Below are positions 16,661-24,780 of a stretch of DNA of 62,721 nt, one piece after another. Source of the DNA: Verrucomicrobiota bacterium (GTDB lineage: Bacteria; Verrucomicrobiota; Verrucomicrobiae; Limisphaerales; UBA11358); contig JACZKP010000135.1 of assembly GCA_014860005.1 (NCBI GenBank), positions 1-62,721 of the forward strand. Direction: 5' to 3'. Both the position numbers and the translations under genes were made by a program. How positions within the stretch are numbered: position 1 is the stretch's first letter; each line of letters begins with the position of its first letter. The notes beneath the pieces are model-generated. The model saw only the letters and a program-made list of their open reading frames with translations. It searched no databases and was not told the origin of the DNA.

Positions 16661-18586
16661 TTACTCGCGAGGTTGTCGTGATGAAATTGGTGGAATGTAT
16701 TCACCCGTCGGTGTGCGCCGCCACCAAGCGCCGGTTTGCTTGCGCCCGGCAATATCCGTGAAGCGGTAATCGTAGCGGGTGGCGCGGATAAAACGCGGCG
16801 GCTGGTCCGGGAAAGGATTCTTCTCCAGCAACGCGAGCACTTCCGGCGACCCATGCAACAGGCGCGTGGTGAGATTGATGATCCACGGATTTTGCTGCCA
16901 ATTGCCCAACGCTGCGAACCACATTTGCCAGTCCAATCGCGGTTGATGTGGGGCGACGAATCCCGGACGCCGCTGCACAGCGCCGGGTTTGTGTTTGAAT
17001 TCATAGGGCCGCCAGTTGATGCCGTCGTGGCTGCCTTCAATAACAACCTCCGGGCGCGTCTTGGTCATCACGGCGAACAGGCCGTAGCTGTTCAAGCTGC
17101 GAAACGGTGCGAGCCACTGATGCACGGCTACGACCGGTTTGAACAACGCCGGGCGGATGTCAAGTGTCGCAAGCAGTTGCAGGGAGGTGATGGAGAGAAC
17201 CACAATTGCCAGTGGAAGGGTGACGAGTCGGCGCCAGGGGAATGCAGCCGCCCACGTGGCGAGGCGGACAGGGTCAAGTTGCGAATCCTCCATCTCACGC
17301 CGGCGGCTGCGGAAAGGCAGGAAACTCGCCAAGGCGAAATCATCGAGCAACGTCAGGCACAGCGCCAGCGCGAGCCAGTTGAAGAAAGTGTAATTGCCCG
17401 TGAGGATGATCACGATTTGCAGGAGCGCAGTGACGGCGGCGCCGAAGATTCGCAAGCGTCGCGGCGCAAAGAACAGAAAGGGAATTGCGAGTTCAATGAT
17501 GAACATTCCCAGGCAGGAAGCCTTTTGAACCCACAGCGGGAGCTGATGCGCGTACCACCCAATCCACGTCGGCAGCGGCTGCGTTTCGTAATGATCGGCG
17601 AGGGCAGTCAGATCGCGCCAGGAGGAATCACCGCTGAGCAATTTCACGCAACCGGACTGAAACATCAGCTTGAACAGCAGCAGGCGCAGCAGCCAGAGCA
17701 CGAGCCGCGAGGGTGGCGGTTGGCGTCCCGGCCTGCCAAATGGCCAGAACTGCAGTGACGCAAGGAACATGGCGAGCAAGCCGGTTTCGAGCAGCAGATT
17801 GTCCCATTGGAATCCGAGGAACACCCGGCACACCGTGGCGAGCGAGAGGTAGATGAGCCAGAGCAGAAACAGGCAGGGCGCGGGCACGATGCCGATCACC
17901 ACCAGCAATGCGATCACGGTGCCGGCGGCGCACTGAACGCGAAGCGAGGTGTCGCTCGCGCTCCACCAGCATAGCGTCGGCAGAAGGCGATAGCGGTCCA
18001 AGCCGATTTGTTGCTGCTCCACCTGTCGGCGGACACTTTGCATGAATTGGTCCGTTGGCAAAATTCCCTTGCTGCCGATCAGGCCGTCAATCTGGGTCCA
18101 CAGCGACACGAACGCGATCAGGTAGATGATTCCCAATGCGCGCAGAAATGTCCCGCGCACGAGATAATGGGACGGGCGTTCAACGTGGTCGCCGTAAGCC
18201 ACGCGGGTCAGCGCGGACGAAAGTGATCGGTGCTCGGCGACAAAGCGGTAGCTGCGTTCTGCCACGCGAGCAAAGAGCGGCGAGCGTTCGTACCATTGTA
18301 ACGGCCAGTGGCGCGCGGGGTTTTTTGCGAGTGCGCGCAAAGCAGCCTCGGCGGCGCTGTAAACGCGCCCGTCAGTTTCGATCAATTGGACAGCGGTTTC
18401 GAAACGGGTGCGCGGAATTTCCGGGAACCGTCCCGGGACACTGGCATCCTGAAACGGCAGGTACTCCACGCGGTCACCGGTCGTTTGCTCCCAGCGCTTG
18501 ATCCAAAGCGAACAGAAGCGGCAATCCCCGTCATACACCAGCAATGGCTTGGCGGGCGGCGCGGCGACGCGGGGATTGTTGTTCAC
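16661..18586 (-). CDS. DCC thiol-oxidoreductase domain fused to lipase maturation factor-like membrane protein
   Basis: This 641-residue protein joins two families. Residues about 12-140 form a DUF393/DCC domain with the redox-type motif LVYDGDCRFCSLWI (Cys-x-x-Cys). Residues about 150-640 match the lipase maturation factor (LMF1/LMF2) family: an LMF-type start (GTFLRALGIIYLIAFVSLW), several transmembrane helices and the C-terminal soluble region with WRPYEFKHKPGAVQRRPGFV and PHQPRLDWQMWFA. In animals LMF1 helps lipases fold in the ER. Bacterial homologues are uncharacterised, and a role in disulfide-dependent folding of exported enzymes is inference. It is transcribed away from nuoA. Confidence 0.85.
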   Translation of the reverse strand: MNNNPRVAAPPAKPLLVYDGDCRFCSLWIKRWEQTTGDRVEYLPFQDASVPGRFPEIPRTRFETAVQLIETDGRVYSAAEAALRALAKNPARHWPLQWYERSPLFARVAERSYRFVAEHRSLSSALTRVAYGDHVERPSHYLVRGTFLRALGIIYLIAFVSLWTQIDGLIGSKGILPTDQFMQSVRRQVEQQQIGLDRYRLLPTLCWWSASDTSLRVQCAAGTVIALLVVIGIVPAPCLFLLWLIYLSLATVCRVFLGFQWDNLLLETGLLAMFLASLQFWPFGRPGRQPPPSRLVLWLLRLLLFKLMFQSGCVKLLSGDSSWRDLTALADHYETQPLPTWIGWYAHQLPLWVQKASCLGMFIIELAIPFLFFAPRRLRIFGAAVTALLQIVIILTGNYTFFNWLALALCLTLLDDFALASFLPFRSRRREMEDSQLDPVRLATWAAAFPWRRLVTLPLAIVVLSITSLQLLATLDIRPALFKPVVAVHQWLAPFRSLNSYGLFAVMTKTRPEVVIEGSHDGINWRPYEFKHKPGAVQRRPGFVAPHQPRLDWQMWFAALGNWQQNPWIINLTTRLLHGSPEVLALLEKNPFPDQPPRFIRATRYDYRFTDIAGRKQTGAWWRRTPTGEYIPPISSRQPRE

Positions 18587-18712
18587 CCGCCAAGGTTTAA
18601 CGGGAAAAACCGCTTCGTCCAGTCAGAGGTGGGTCTCGCAAACGCGCGTGGAAGTTGCGAGTTGCTGCGCTGTGCATATTTTGCCTTGTTTACAACGGCA
18701 TTTGGCCATTCC

Positions 18713-18741
18713 TTGACGGTGCTGGCGCCAACTGGTACGGT
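18713..18741 (+). promoter_or_regulatory. Candidate sigma-70 promoter of the nuo operon
   Basis: TTGACG (18713-18718) matches the -35 consensus at five of six positions. It is separated by exactly 17 bases from TACGGT (18736-18741), a weaker -10 matching at three of six. A start near 18748 would leave a leader of about 25 bases before nuoA. This is the only good candidate in the divergent spacer 18587-18773. Confidence 0.4.
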
Positions 18742-18773
18742 TCGCCCCGATTTAAGCGACGAATGTTTGTTTC

Positions 18774-19151
18774 ATGCCAACTGACAACAATCCATATCTG
18801 GTAATCCTTGTAATGATGGCGGCCGCCGTCGGGTTCGCCTTGGTGCCGCTGGGACTGGCCTGGTTGTGGGCCAGGTTCTTCTCGCCGCGCAAACCCGGCC
18901 AGGACAAGAGCGCGACGTACGAGTGCGGGCTGGAATCCAAAGGCAACGCCTGGGTGCAGTTCCGCTCCGAATACTACCTTTACGGGATCATCTTTCTCAT
19001 CTTCGACGTGGAAACGATTTTCCTGTTGCCGTTCGCGGTGGCGTTCACCGGATTGTCGGCTGGTGCCTTCATCGCGATGATGGTTTTCCTGTCATTACTG
19101 GTGGAAGGACTGGTGTGGGCCTGGATGAAAGGCATTTTGACTTGGAAATGA
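18774..19151 (+). CDS. nuoA: NuoA, complex I membrane subunit
   Basis: This 125-residue subunit sits at the junction of the membrane arm and the connecting arm of respiratory complex I. Three transmembrane helices are visible (about 8-33, 63-85, 91-113). The conserved loop KSATYECGLESKGNAW and the following FRSEYYLYGIIFLIFDVETIFLLPF are diagnostic of NuoA/ND3, including the cysteine that marks the active/deactive loop. Length is normal. It is the first gene of the nuo cluster and 88 bases upstream of nuoB. Confidence 0.97.
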   Translation: MPTDNNPYLVILVMMAAAVGFALVPLGLAWLWARFFSPRKPGQDKSATYECGLESKGNAWVQFRSEYYLYGIIFLIFDVETIFLLPFAVAFTGLSAGAFIAMMVFLSLLVEGLVWAWMKGILTWK

Positions 19152-19169
19152 GTTTTCCCTCCTCATCGT

Positions 19170-19228
19170 AATCTTAATCCCTTCACAAACGGCAGAGCCT
19201 GGGTAAGAGAAAGATCACGATTAGGATT
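19170..19228. repeat. Degenerate inverted repeat in the nuoA-nuoB spacer
   Basis: AATCTTAATC (19170-19179) and GATTAGGATT (19219-19228) form a 10-bp inverted repeat with one mismatch. The flanks (TCATCGTAATC and GATCACGATT) are of the same tandem character. The 88-base spacer has no other content. It resembles the AATC-rich palindromes seen in other environmental genomes. Spacing to the nuoB ATG at 19240 is tight. Confidence 0.4.
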
Positions 19229-19239
19229 CAGACGAAGAA

Positions 19240-19845
19240 ATGGACGAAGGACTAAAAAGCGAATTGCAGAAGCAGGGCATTTTCACAACGACCCTCGGTG
19301 AAGTTTACAACTGGGGGCGGAAAAATTCGATCTGGCCACTGAATTTCGGCCTGGCGTGTTGTGCCATCGAAATGATCGCGACGACGATGGCTCGCTACGA
19401 TCTGGCCCGATTCGGCGCGGAAGTTTTTCGTCCCTCACCGCGGCAGGCGGATTTGATGATCGTAGCCGGCACGGTGACCAAGAAAATGGCGCCGCAGGTG
19501 GTTCGCCTCTACAATCAGATGGGCGAGCCGAAATACGTTATTGCCATGGGCGCGTGCGCGATTTCTGGCGGGCCATTCAAGCAGGGTTACAACGTTCTCA
19601 AGGGCATTGACCGTTACCTTCCCGTGGACGTGCATATTCCCGGATGTCCGCCGCGGCCGGAGGCATTGATTCACGCGTTCATGACGTTGCAACAACAGAT
19701 TGCGAGTCAGGAACTGACCGGCGCACAACGCCCGCGCCATCTGAATGCGGACGCGCCGAGTGAATTCACCGTGCCGCAGTTTGGCGAACATGATCTCGAG
19801 CCGCCACGAAATCAGGAAGTGTGGCACCCGCCGGGGCTGGTTTGA
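19240..19845 (+). CDS. nuoB: NuoB, complex I subunit binding cluster N2
   Basis: This 201-residue peripheral subunit holds the terminal [4Fe-4S] cluster N2 that passes electrons to quinone. The four ligand cysteines are visible: the adjacent pair in [10 protein letters not shown], one in [11 protein letters not shown] and one in [12 protein letters not shown]. The motif [18 protein letters not shown] is also typical. The C-terminus is about 30-40 residues longer than the shortest family members and polar. The ATG at 19240 follows a purine-rich AGACGAAGAA. It is followed after ten bases by nuoC. Confidence 0.97.
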   Translation: MDEGLKSELQKQGIFTTTLGEVYNWGRKNSIWPLNFGLACCAIEMIATTMARYDLARFGAEVFRPSPRQADLMIVAGTVTKKMAPQVVRLYNQMGEPKYVIAMGACAISGGPFKQGYNVLKGIDRYLPVDVHIPGCPPRPEALIHAFMTLQQQIASQELTGAQRPRHLNADAPSEFTVPQFGEHDLEPPRNQEVWHPPGLV

Positions 19846-19855
19846 AGTTGAACCG

Positions 19856-20491
19856 ATGGAAACGCTCGACCAAATCAAATCCCGCATCAACCACGCGCTG
19901 CCGGGCGCGCGGCTGGAAATCATTACGAACGAAAGCCCATCGGGCCAGCAGTCGTTGTTGTTGGACTCCGGGCATGCGCGAGCGGTGGCACAATGGCTGC
20001 GCGATGATTCGGAGTTGCGCCTCGATTACTGCTCGAATGTGACGGGCGTTGACTGGCTGGAATCCGTTGGCAAGACCAAGATCAAGAAAATGGTGATCGT
20101 GGACGGTGTGGAGAGGGAGTTGGAAGAAACCGTGGATTCGCTGCATTCCGGCTATCTCGAAGCGGTGTATCACCTTTACTCGATGGCAAAGAAGCACGGG
20201 CCGGTCATTCTCCGGCTGCGCACCGAAAATCGCACGGACAGGAATCATCTGCCATCGCTCACTCCTGTCTGGCGCGGCTGCGAATTTCAGGAACGCGAAA
20301 TCTTTGATCTCTACGGCGTCGTCTTCGACGGTCATCCGGATTTGCGGCGCATCCTCATGTGGGACGGATTCATAGACCATCCCATGCGCAAGGATTACGT
20401 CGAGCCGGACGATTACGAATACGAACCAACGCCGCATGACGCGGTGCTGGAGAAGGCGAAGAAGCATCAAACACAGGAGGTGAAGCCGTGA
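19856..20491 (+). CDS. nuoC: NuoC, complex I connecting-arm subunit
   Basis: This 211-residue subunit is the 30-kDa (Nqo5) protein that packs against NuoD and NuoB. The family signature is clear: [20 protein letters not shown] followed by [18 protein letters not shown]. It is separate from NuoD, not fused as in E. coli. The open frame extends upstream to 19745 inside nuoB, but ATG 19856 gives the normal N-terminus. Its stop overlaps the GTG start of the next gene by four bases, coupling it to a gene that is not part of complex I. Confidence 0.96.
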   Translation: METLDQIKSRINHALPGARLEIITNESPSGQQSLLLDSGHARAVAQWLRDDSELRLDYCSNVTGVDWLESVGKTKIKKMVIVDGVERELEETVDSLHSGYLEAVYHLYSMAKKHGPVILRLRTENRTDRNHLPSLTPVWRGCEFQEREIFDLYGVVFDGHPDLRRILMWDGFIDHPMRKDYVEPDDYEYEPTPHDAVLEKAKKHQTQEVKP

Positions 20492-20769
20492 GTGGCACGC
20501 TGAAGGACACTCCGGTGACGCCCGGCGCGGAAGAATACAAGTCGCCTTACTCGTCGTTGGCCGATGAGATATATCGAGGAAAGGTGCTGCGCGCCCGCGC
20601 GACATCGCCGGAAGATAAATTCCTGGCGGGCGAAGAGTTGTTTGAATATGCCTGCTCGATTACGCTTGCGGGAATTCAATTCCAGAACCCTGAGTTCACA
20701 GAGGATGATTGTCGGCGGGAATTAAATCGGCGACTTAAGTTGCGTGAACGCATGGAGAGGCGATCATGA
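20488..20769 (+). CDS. Small helical protein paired with a nucleotidyltransferase (cassette partner)
   Basis: This 93-residue protein has no signal or membrane segment. Its core, [20 protein letters not shown] followed by [15 protein letters not shown] and [14 protein letters not shown], matches a recurrent, unnamed family that I recall being encoded next to small nucleotidyltransferases in several phyla. The GTG start at 20488 overlaps the nuoC stop and is preceded by a strong AGGAGG (20475-20480). Its own stop overlaps the start of the nucleotidyltransferase by four bases. A toxin-antitoxin-like or modification-partner role is inference. The product is highly charged and probably mostly alpha-helical. 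Confidence 0.8.
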   Translation: MSGTLKDTPVTPGAEEYKSPYSSLADEIYRGKVLRARATSPEDKFLAGEELFEYACSITLAGIQFQNPEFTEDDCRRELNRRLKLRERMERRS

Positions 20770-21317
20770 CCGCGCAAGACAGCCTGACCCTCCAGGTGGC
20801 GGATGCTTTGGCGGCTTGTGAATTCGGCTATCTTTTGGCGGGTTCCTTTGCCAGTAACTTTTATGGAATTCCGCGTTCGACAAACGATGCGGACTTCGTG
20901 TTGCAGCTTGAGAGTGGAGTTGGTGCCGATTTCGCCGCGAAACTGGGAGATGATTTTGAACTTGATCCTCAGTTGGGTTTTGAAACCGTAACGGGCACGT
21001 ATCGCCAGTACGTTCGCCACCGCAACAGTCCTTTTGAAATTGAATTGTTCATGCTTTCCAAGGATGCCCACGATCAGGAGCGATTTGCCCGACGGTGCGA
21101 GCAATTTCTTTTTGGCCGGAAGGTGTGGTTGCTTTCGGCTGAGGATGTGATCATCAGCAAACTGCGATGGGCACGGAGCAAGGATAAAGATGATGTCAAA
21201 GATGTAATGTCGGTTCAACGCGACCGACTCGACTGGCCCTATATTGAGAACTGGTGCCGTCAACACGGCACCCTGGCGTTGATGGAAGAAATCCGGCAGT
21301 CGGTGCCTGAAATTTGA
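20766..21317 (+). CDS. Nucleotidyltransferase-fold protein (AbiEii/MNT-like), possible toxin
   Basis: This 183-residue protein has the polymerase-beta-type nucleotidyltransferase core. The glycine-serine motif LLAGSFASNFYG (Gly26-Ser27) is followed by the metal-binding pair in STNDADFVLQL (Asp41, Asp43) and a later acidic strand EIELFML (about 91-97). The C-terminal part VWLLSAEDVIISKLRWARSK followed by a KDDVKDV-type segment is typical of AbiEii/DUF6036-like relatives, where the second domain is helical. Family members transfer nucleotides to tRNA or protein, and some are toxins or antitoxins; which applies here is unknown. It is translationally coupled to the 93-aa gene and one base from the next gene, inside the nuo operon. 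Confidence 0.82.
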   Translation: MTAQDSLTLQVADALAACEFGYLLAGSFASNFYGIPRSTNDADFVLQLESGVGADFAAKLGDDFELDPQLGFETVTGTYRQYVRHRNSPFEIELFMLSKDAHDQERFARRCEQFLFGRKVWLLSAEDVIISKLRWARSKDKDDVKDVMSVQRDRLDWPYIENWCRQHGTLALMEEIRQSVPEI

Positions 21318-21318
21318 A

Positions 21319-22746
21319 ATGACGACGATGAAAATCAAATCCTTAACCGCACTCGCCATCAGCCTGCTGCTCCCGGCGTGTGGATTGCCGGGCGCAACAC
21401 CCCAGTGGCCGCAGTTTCGTGGGCCGGGCGGATCGGGGGTGGCCGAAAAGGAAAGACCCCCAATTCACTTTGGGCCTGGATCGAATGAAGTGTGGCGGGT
21501 CGCCGTGCCCCCGGGCGCCTCCTCACCGTGCGTCTGGGGCAATTCCATTTTCCTGACCGCGTTCAGTGAGGGAAAACTCGAAACCCTGTGTGTTGACCGC
21601 AAGCGCGGGGAGATCAAGTGGCGTCAGATCGCGCCGGCCACACAAATTGAGAAGTTTCATCCGACCGAAGGCAGCCCGGCCTCGGGAACGCCCGTGACCG
21701 ACGGACGGAACGTGGTTTCCTATTTCGGGTCGTGCGGATTGATCTGCTACGACTTTTCCGGCCGGGAAAAATGGCGGCTCGAACTGCCCACCGCGCGGCA
21801 GGCTGCGGATTTCGGCAGCGGCACATCGCCGATTCTGGCGGGCAGGCTCGTGCTTCTCAATCGCGATCAAATCAAAGGTTCGGAGTTGTTGGCGGTGGAC
21901 GTGCGCTCGGGAAAGATCGCATGGCGCGCGGATCGCAGTGATTTGAATTCAAGCTTCTCGACGCCGGCGGTGTGGAAACAAAAGGGGATCGAAGAAGTCG
22001 TGCTGCCAGGTTATTTGGAATTGCGCGCGTACGAATTGAAGAGTGGAACCGAACGCTGGCGGGTGCGCGGTTTGCCGACGGGCGTTTGCACCACGCCGGT
22101 GGTGGGCGAGGGCTTGCTTTTCTTTGCGGGTTGGTCGCCCGGCAAGGATACGCCGATGCCCACCTTCGACAGCATTGCCGCCAAGGAAGACGCAGACAAA
22201 GACGGCGTCATTACCTACGAAGAGGCCAGCCAGGGAATGAAAAACTTTTTTTCCAGCTATGACCGCAACCACGATAAACGCATCACGCGCGAAGAATGGG
22301 AGTCATTCGCGGCGGCGCTCGCACGCGGCGAGAATTCCGTGTTCGCCGTCCGTCCGGGCGGGCAGGGCGACATCACCCAAACGCATATTGCCTGGAAGCA
22401 AACGCGTGGCTTGCCTTACGTGCCGTCGCCGCTCCTTTACCGGGGCAACATTTACCTGGTGAAGGATGGCGGAATGGTTTCCTGTTTCAATGCCCGCACC
22501 GGCGAGCCGGTTTATCAGCAGGAACGCATCGGCGCGCTTGGTAACTACTACGCTTCTCCGGTCGCCGCCGACGGGCGACTCTATGTGGCGTCGGTCAACG
22601 GGGTATTGAGCGTGCTCGACGCGGGTGAAACTCCGCAAGTGTTGGGGCGCACCGAATTCAAAGAGCGATTGGTCGCCACGCCGGCCATTGTGGACAACCA
22701 GCTTTACGTCCGCACGGCGGACCATTTGTGGGCTTTCGGAAAATGA
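21319..22746 (+). CDS. PQQ-like propeller lipoprotein with an EF-hand pair inside the nuo operon
   Basis: This 475-residue exported protein starts with a lipoprotein-like signal ([14 protein letters not shown]) and the propeller signature [15 protein letters not shown]. Blades run through the chain ([40 protein letters not shown]). Inserted at about residues 294-340 is an EF-hand pair: [13 protein letters not shown] and [13 protein letters not shown], two canonical calcium-loop patterns. It resembles the 6698-8035 propeller but has gained the EF-hands. It starts one base after the nucleotidyltransferase stop and its stop overlaps the nuoD start, so it is translated as part of the complex I operon. 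A periplasmic scaffold or electron-carrier role is speculation; no haem motif is present. Confidence 0.85.
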   Translation: MTTMKIKSLTALAISLLLPACGLPGATPQWPQFRGPGGSGVAEKERPPIHFGPGSNEVWRVAVPPGASSPCVWGNSIFLTAFSEGKLETLCVDRKRGEIKWRQIAPATQIEKFHPTEGSPASGTPVTDGRNVVSYFGSCGLICYDFSGREKWRLELPTARQAADFGSGTSPILAGRLVLLNRDQIKGSELLAVDVRSGKIAWRADRSDLNSSFSTPAVWKQKGIEEVVLPGYLELRAYELKSGTERWRVRGLPTGVCTTPVVGEGLLFFAGWSPGKDTPMPTFDSIAAKEDADKDGVITYEEASQGMKNFFSSYDRNHDKRITREEWESFAAALARGENSVFAVRPGGQGDITQTHIAWKQTRGLPYVPSPLLYRGNIYLVKDGGMVSCFNARTGEPVYQQERIGALGNYYASPVAADGRLYVASVNGVLSVLDAGETPQVLGRTEFKERLVATPAIVDNQLYVRTADHLWAFGK

Positions 22747-23939
22747 GCGTATCAACCGTTTCCCCGCCAACCCTGGATGAAACCGGTCGCGCCGCCGCAC
22801 CGAATTACGAACTGCTGCCCAAGTCCGGCAACTCTGGCGACGGCGAATTGCTGGAAGTCTCCATGGGGCCGCATCACCCGTCCACCCACGGCGTGTTTCG
22901 CATGGATGTGGTGCTTGATGGCGAGCGGGTGGTGAAGTTGAAACCCGTTTTCGGCTACCTGCATCGCAATCACGAGAAGATCGCCGAAGGCACGACCTAT
23001 CTTGGCTCAATGCCTTATACTGACCGGCTGGATTATTTTTGCTCGCTCACGAACAACTGGGCTTACGCGCTGGCCGTGGAGAAACTCGCCGGTCTGCACG
23101 TGCCGGAACGCGCCGAGTACCTCCGCGTCATCACCGCCGAACTCACGCGCCTGCAGAACCACGCCTGCCTGATAGGCTTTCTGTTGCAGGACATGGGCGC
23201 TTCCGGCACCCCGCTCATGTATGCGTTCCGCGAGCGGGAAAGAATCCTCGATCTGTTCGAGTCGTTGACCGGCGCGCGGATGATGTGCAACTACATGCGC
23301 TTTGGCGGCTGTCGCTGCGATTTGCCGCCCGGCTGGCTGGAGCAGGCCCAACGCGTGGTCGAGGAAACACCCCGCTTTCTGGAGGAGTTTGAGCGACTCC
23401 TCGCCGGGAACGAAATCCTCATGGCGCGCACGCAGGGCGTGGGCGTGTTGCCGCGCGAACTGGCCATCAACGCCGGGATCACCGGCCCGATGCTGCGCGC
23501 CGCGGGCGTCAATTACGACCTGCGCAAGGTGGACCGTTACGGCATTTACGACCGGTTCGAATTCAAAATTCCCTTGGGCGATCATGGCGACACCTACGAC
23601 CGATACATGATTCGCGTGCTGGAAATGCGCGAGTCGGTGAAGATTCTCCGGCAGGCGCTGGCCACGATTCCCGACGGGCCGATTATTGATCCCAAGGCGA
23701 AACTGCGCGGCTTCCGACCGAAAGCCGGTGAGGCGTATGGCCGCATTGAAGCGCCCAAGGGCGAACTGGGTTTCTACCTGATCAGCGATGGCGGGCCGAA
23801 TCCCTACCGCTATCGCGTGCGCCCGCCGAGCTTCATCAACCTCACGATTCTGGAAGACATGTGCCTCGGGAATCTGATTGCGGATGTGGTGATCATTCTC
23901 GGCAGCGTGGACATTGTGCTGGGGGAGGTGGACCGGTGA
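22743..23939 (+). CDS. nuoD: NuoD, complex I quinone-site subunit
   Basis: This 398-residue 49-kDa (Nqo4) subunit forms the quinone-binding pocket with NuoB and descends from the large subunit of [NiFe] hydrogenases. Visible motifs: [20 protein letters not shown], the conserved [10 protein letters not shown], and the C-terminal [13 protein letters not shown] and [13 protein letters not shown]. The hydrogenase cysteines are lost, as expected. Of the in-frame starts at 22728 and 22743, the ATG at 22743 overlaps the preceding stop (ATGA) and gives the usual N-terminus. NuoE, F and G, which often follow nuoD, are absent here. Confidence 0.97.
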   Translation: MSVSTVSPPTLDETGRAAAPNYELLPKSGNSGDGELLEVSMGPHHPSTHGVFRMDVVLDGERVVKLKPVFGYLHRNHEKIAEGTTYLGSMPYTDRLDYFCSLTNNWAYALAVEKLAGLHVPERAEYLRVITAELTRLQNHACLIGFLLQDMGASGTPLMYAFRERERILDLFESLTGARMMCNYMRFGGCRCDLPPGWLEQAQRVVEETPRFLEEFERLLAGNEILMARTQGVGVLPRELAINAGITGPMLRAAGVNYDLRKVDRYGIYDRFEFKIPLGDHGDTYDRYMIRVLEMRESVKILRQALATIPDGPIIDPKAKLRGFRPKAGEAYGRIEAPKGELGFYLISDGGPNPYRYRVRPPSFINLTILEDMCLGNLIADVVIILGSVDIVLGEVDR

Positions 23940-24054
23940 AAACCGATTGGAGGCTGGAGGTTGGAGGTTGGAAGTTCGATGTTTTCCTGTCGCTCTTCTT
24001 GGGAGTGGAACATCCAAGATCCAATATCGAACAACCAACACCGAAAGGACTGGC
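23940..24054. repeat. Repeat-derived nuoD-nuoI spacer
   Basis: This 115-base spacer is made of the low-complexity palindromic sequence TTGGAGGTTGGAAGTTCGAT and its loosely inverted counterpart around 24009-24042 (CATCCAAGATCCAATATCGA). Read on the minus strand it gives peptides like TSNLQPPASN, which I recognise as a dispersed repeat family in GC-rich environmental bacteria. It sits where nuoE, nuoF and nuoG stand in many nuo operons. Confidence 0.6.
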
Positions 24055-24663
24055 ATGTTAGGCGAAGGCATCATCAAAGGCATGGCGGAGACGGCGAGGA
24101 ATTTCCTCGGCAGCTACGTCAGTGACGAGCGGCTTACCACCGTGCAGTACCCGGAGGAGCGCATTCCGCAGATCGAGAACGCGCGCCAGTTTCCGTTCCT
24201 CGTCCATGACGGCGATGACTGGCACCAAGGGATGCGCTGCGTGGCGTGTCAGATTTGCGAGAAGGAATGTCCGCCCAAATGCATTTACATCGAGAAAAGC
24301 AAGGACAAGAAACCTGATTACGTCGGCAAACCGCAGTTCTATCCGGCGGTGTTCAACATTGACCTGGCCGTATGCATGAGTTGCCAGATTTGCGTCGAGG
24401 TCTGCCCGTTTGAAGCCATTAAGATGGACACGGAATACGAGTTGAGCACCACGGATCGTTTTGGTGGGTTGTTGGTCCGCAAGCAGCAACTCGCCAAGCC
24501 GAACGAGTATTTTCACAAGATTCATCCCACGGAGGCTGCCGAGGTGGACGCACGGCTGGGGGCTGAGAAAGCCAAAGCCGAAGCCAAAGCCCGGGCGACC
24601 GCAACCGCGGCCGCGGTCAAGCCGGCTACCAAAGCCACCGAGACGGAGGCCGTGACCAAATGA
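24055..24663 (+). CDS. nuoI: NuoI, complex I subunit with two [4Fe-4S] clusters
   Basis: This 202-residue ferredoxin-like subunit carries clusters N6a and N6b. Two complete binding motifs are visible: CVACQICEKECPPKC and CMSCQICVEVCPFEA, each followed by the proline-containing eighth-ligand pattern. The N-terminal helix VKGM-type segment (KGMAETARNFLGSYVSDERL) docks on NuoH. The C-terminal tail from about residue 165 is an Ala/Lys/Glu-rich run (EKAKAEAKARATATAAAVKP) not needed by the fold. The open frame reaches back to 23914 through repeat sequence, but ATG 24055 is the correct start (preceded by AAAGGA). Confidence 0.96.
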   Translation: MLGEGIIKGMAETARNFLGSYVSDERLTTVQYPEERIPQIENARQFPFLVHDGDDWHQGMRCVACQICEKECPPKCIYIEKSKDKKPDYVGKPQFYPAVFNIDLAVCMSCQICVEVCPFEAIKMDTEYELSTTDRFGGLLVRKQQLAKPNEYFHKIHPTEAAEVDARLGAEKAKAEAKARATATAAAVKPATKATETEAVTK

Positions 24664-24780
24664 ACGGCTATAGGGTGAACAGGGGAACGGCTGTGCGGGA
24701 ACTGTGCGCTTTTGCCTGCGGGCTTGATTTTAGCCTGGCGGCTGGCAAATCTAAGCCGCAATTCTGGGATTCGTTAACGG

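Noticed and set aside
18136..18784. Plus-strand frames of 121 and 158 codons opposite the LMF fusion gene
   Set aside because: Antisense shadows of a gene with clear domains; one of them runs into the start of nuoA in another frame.
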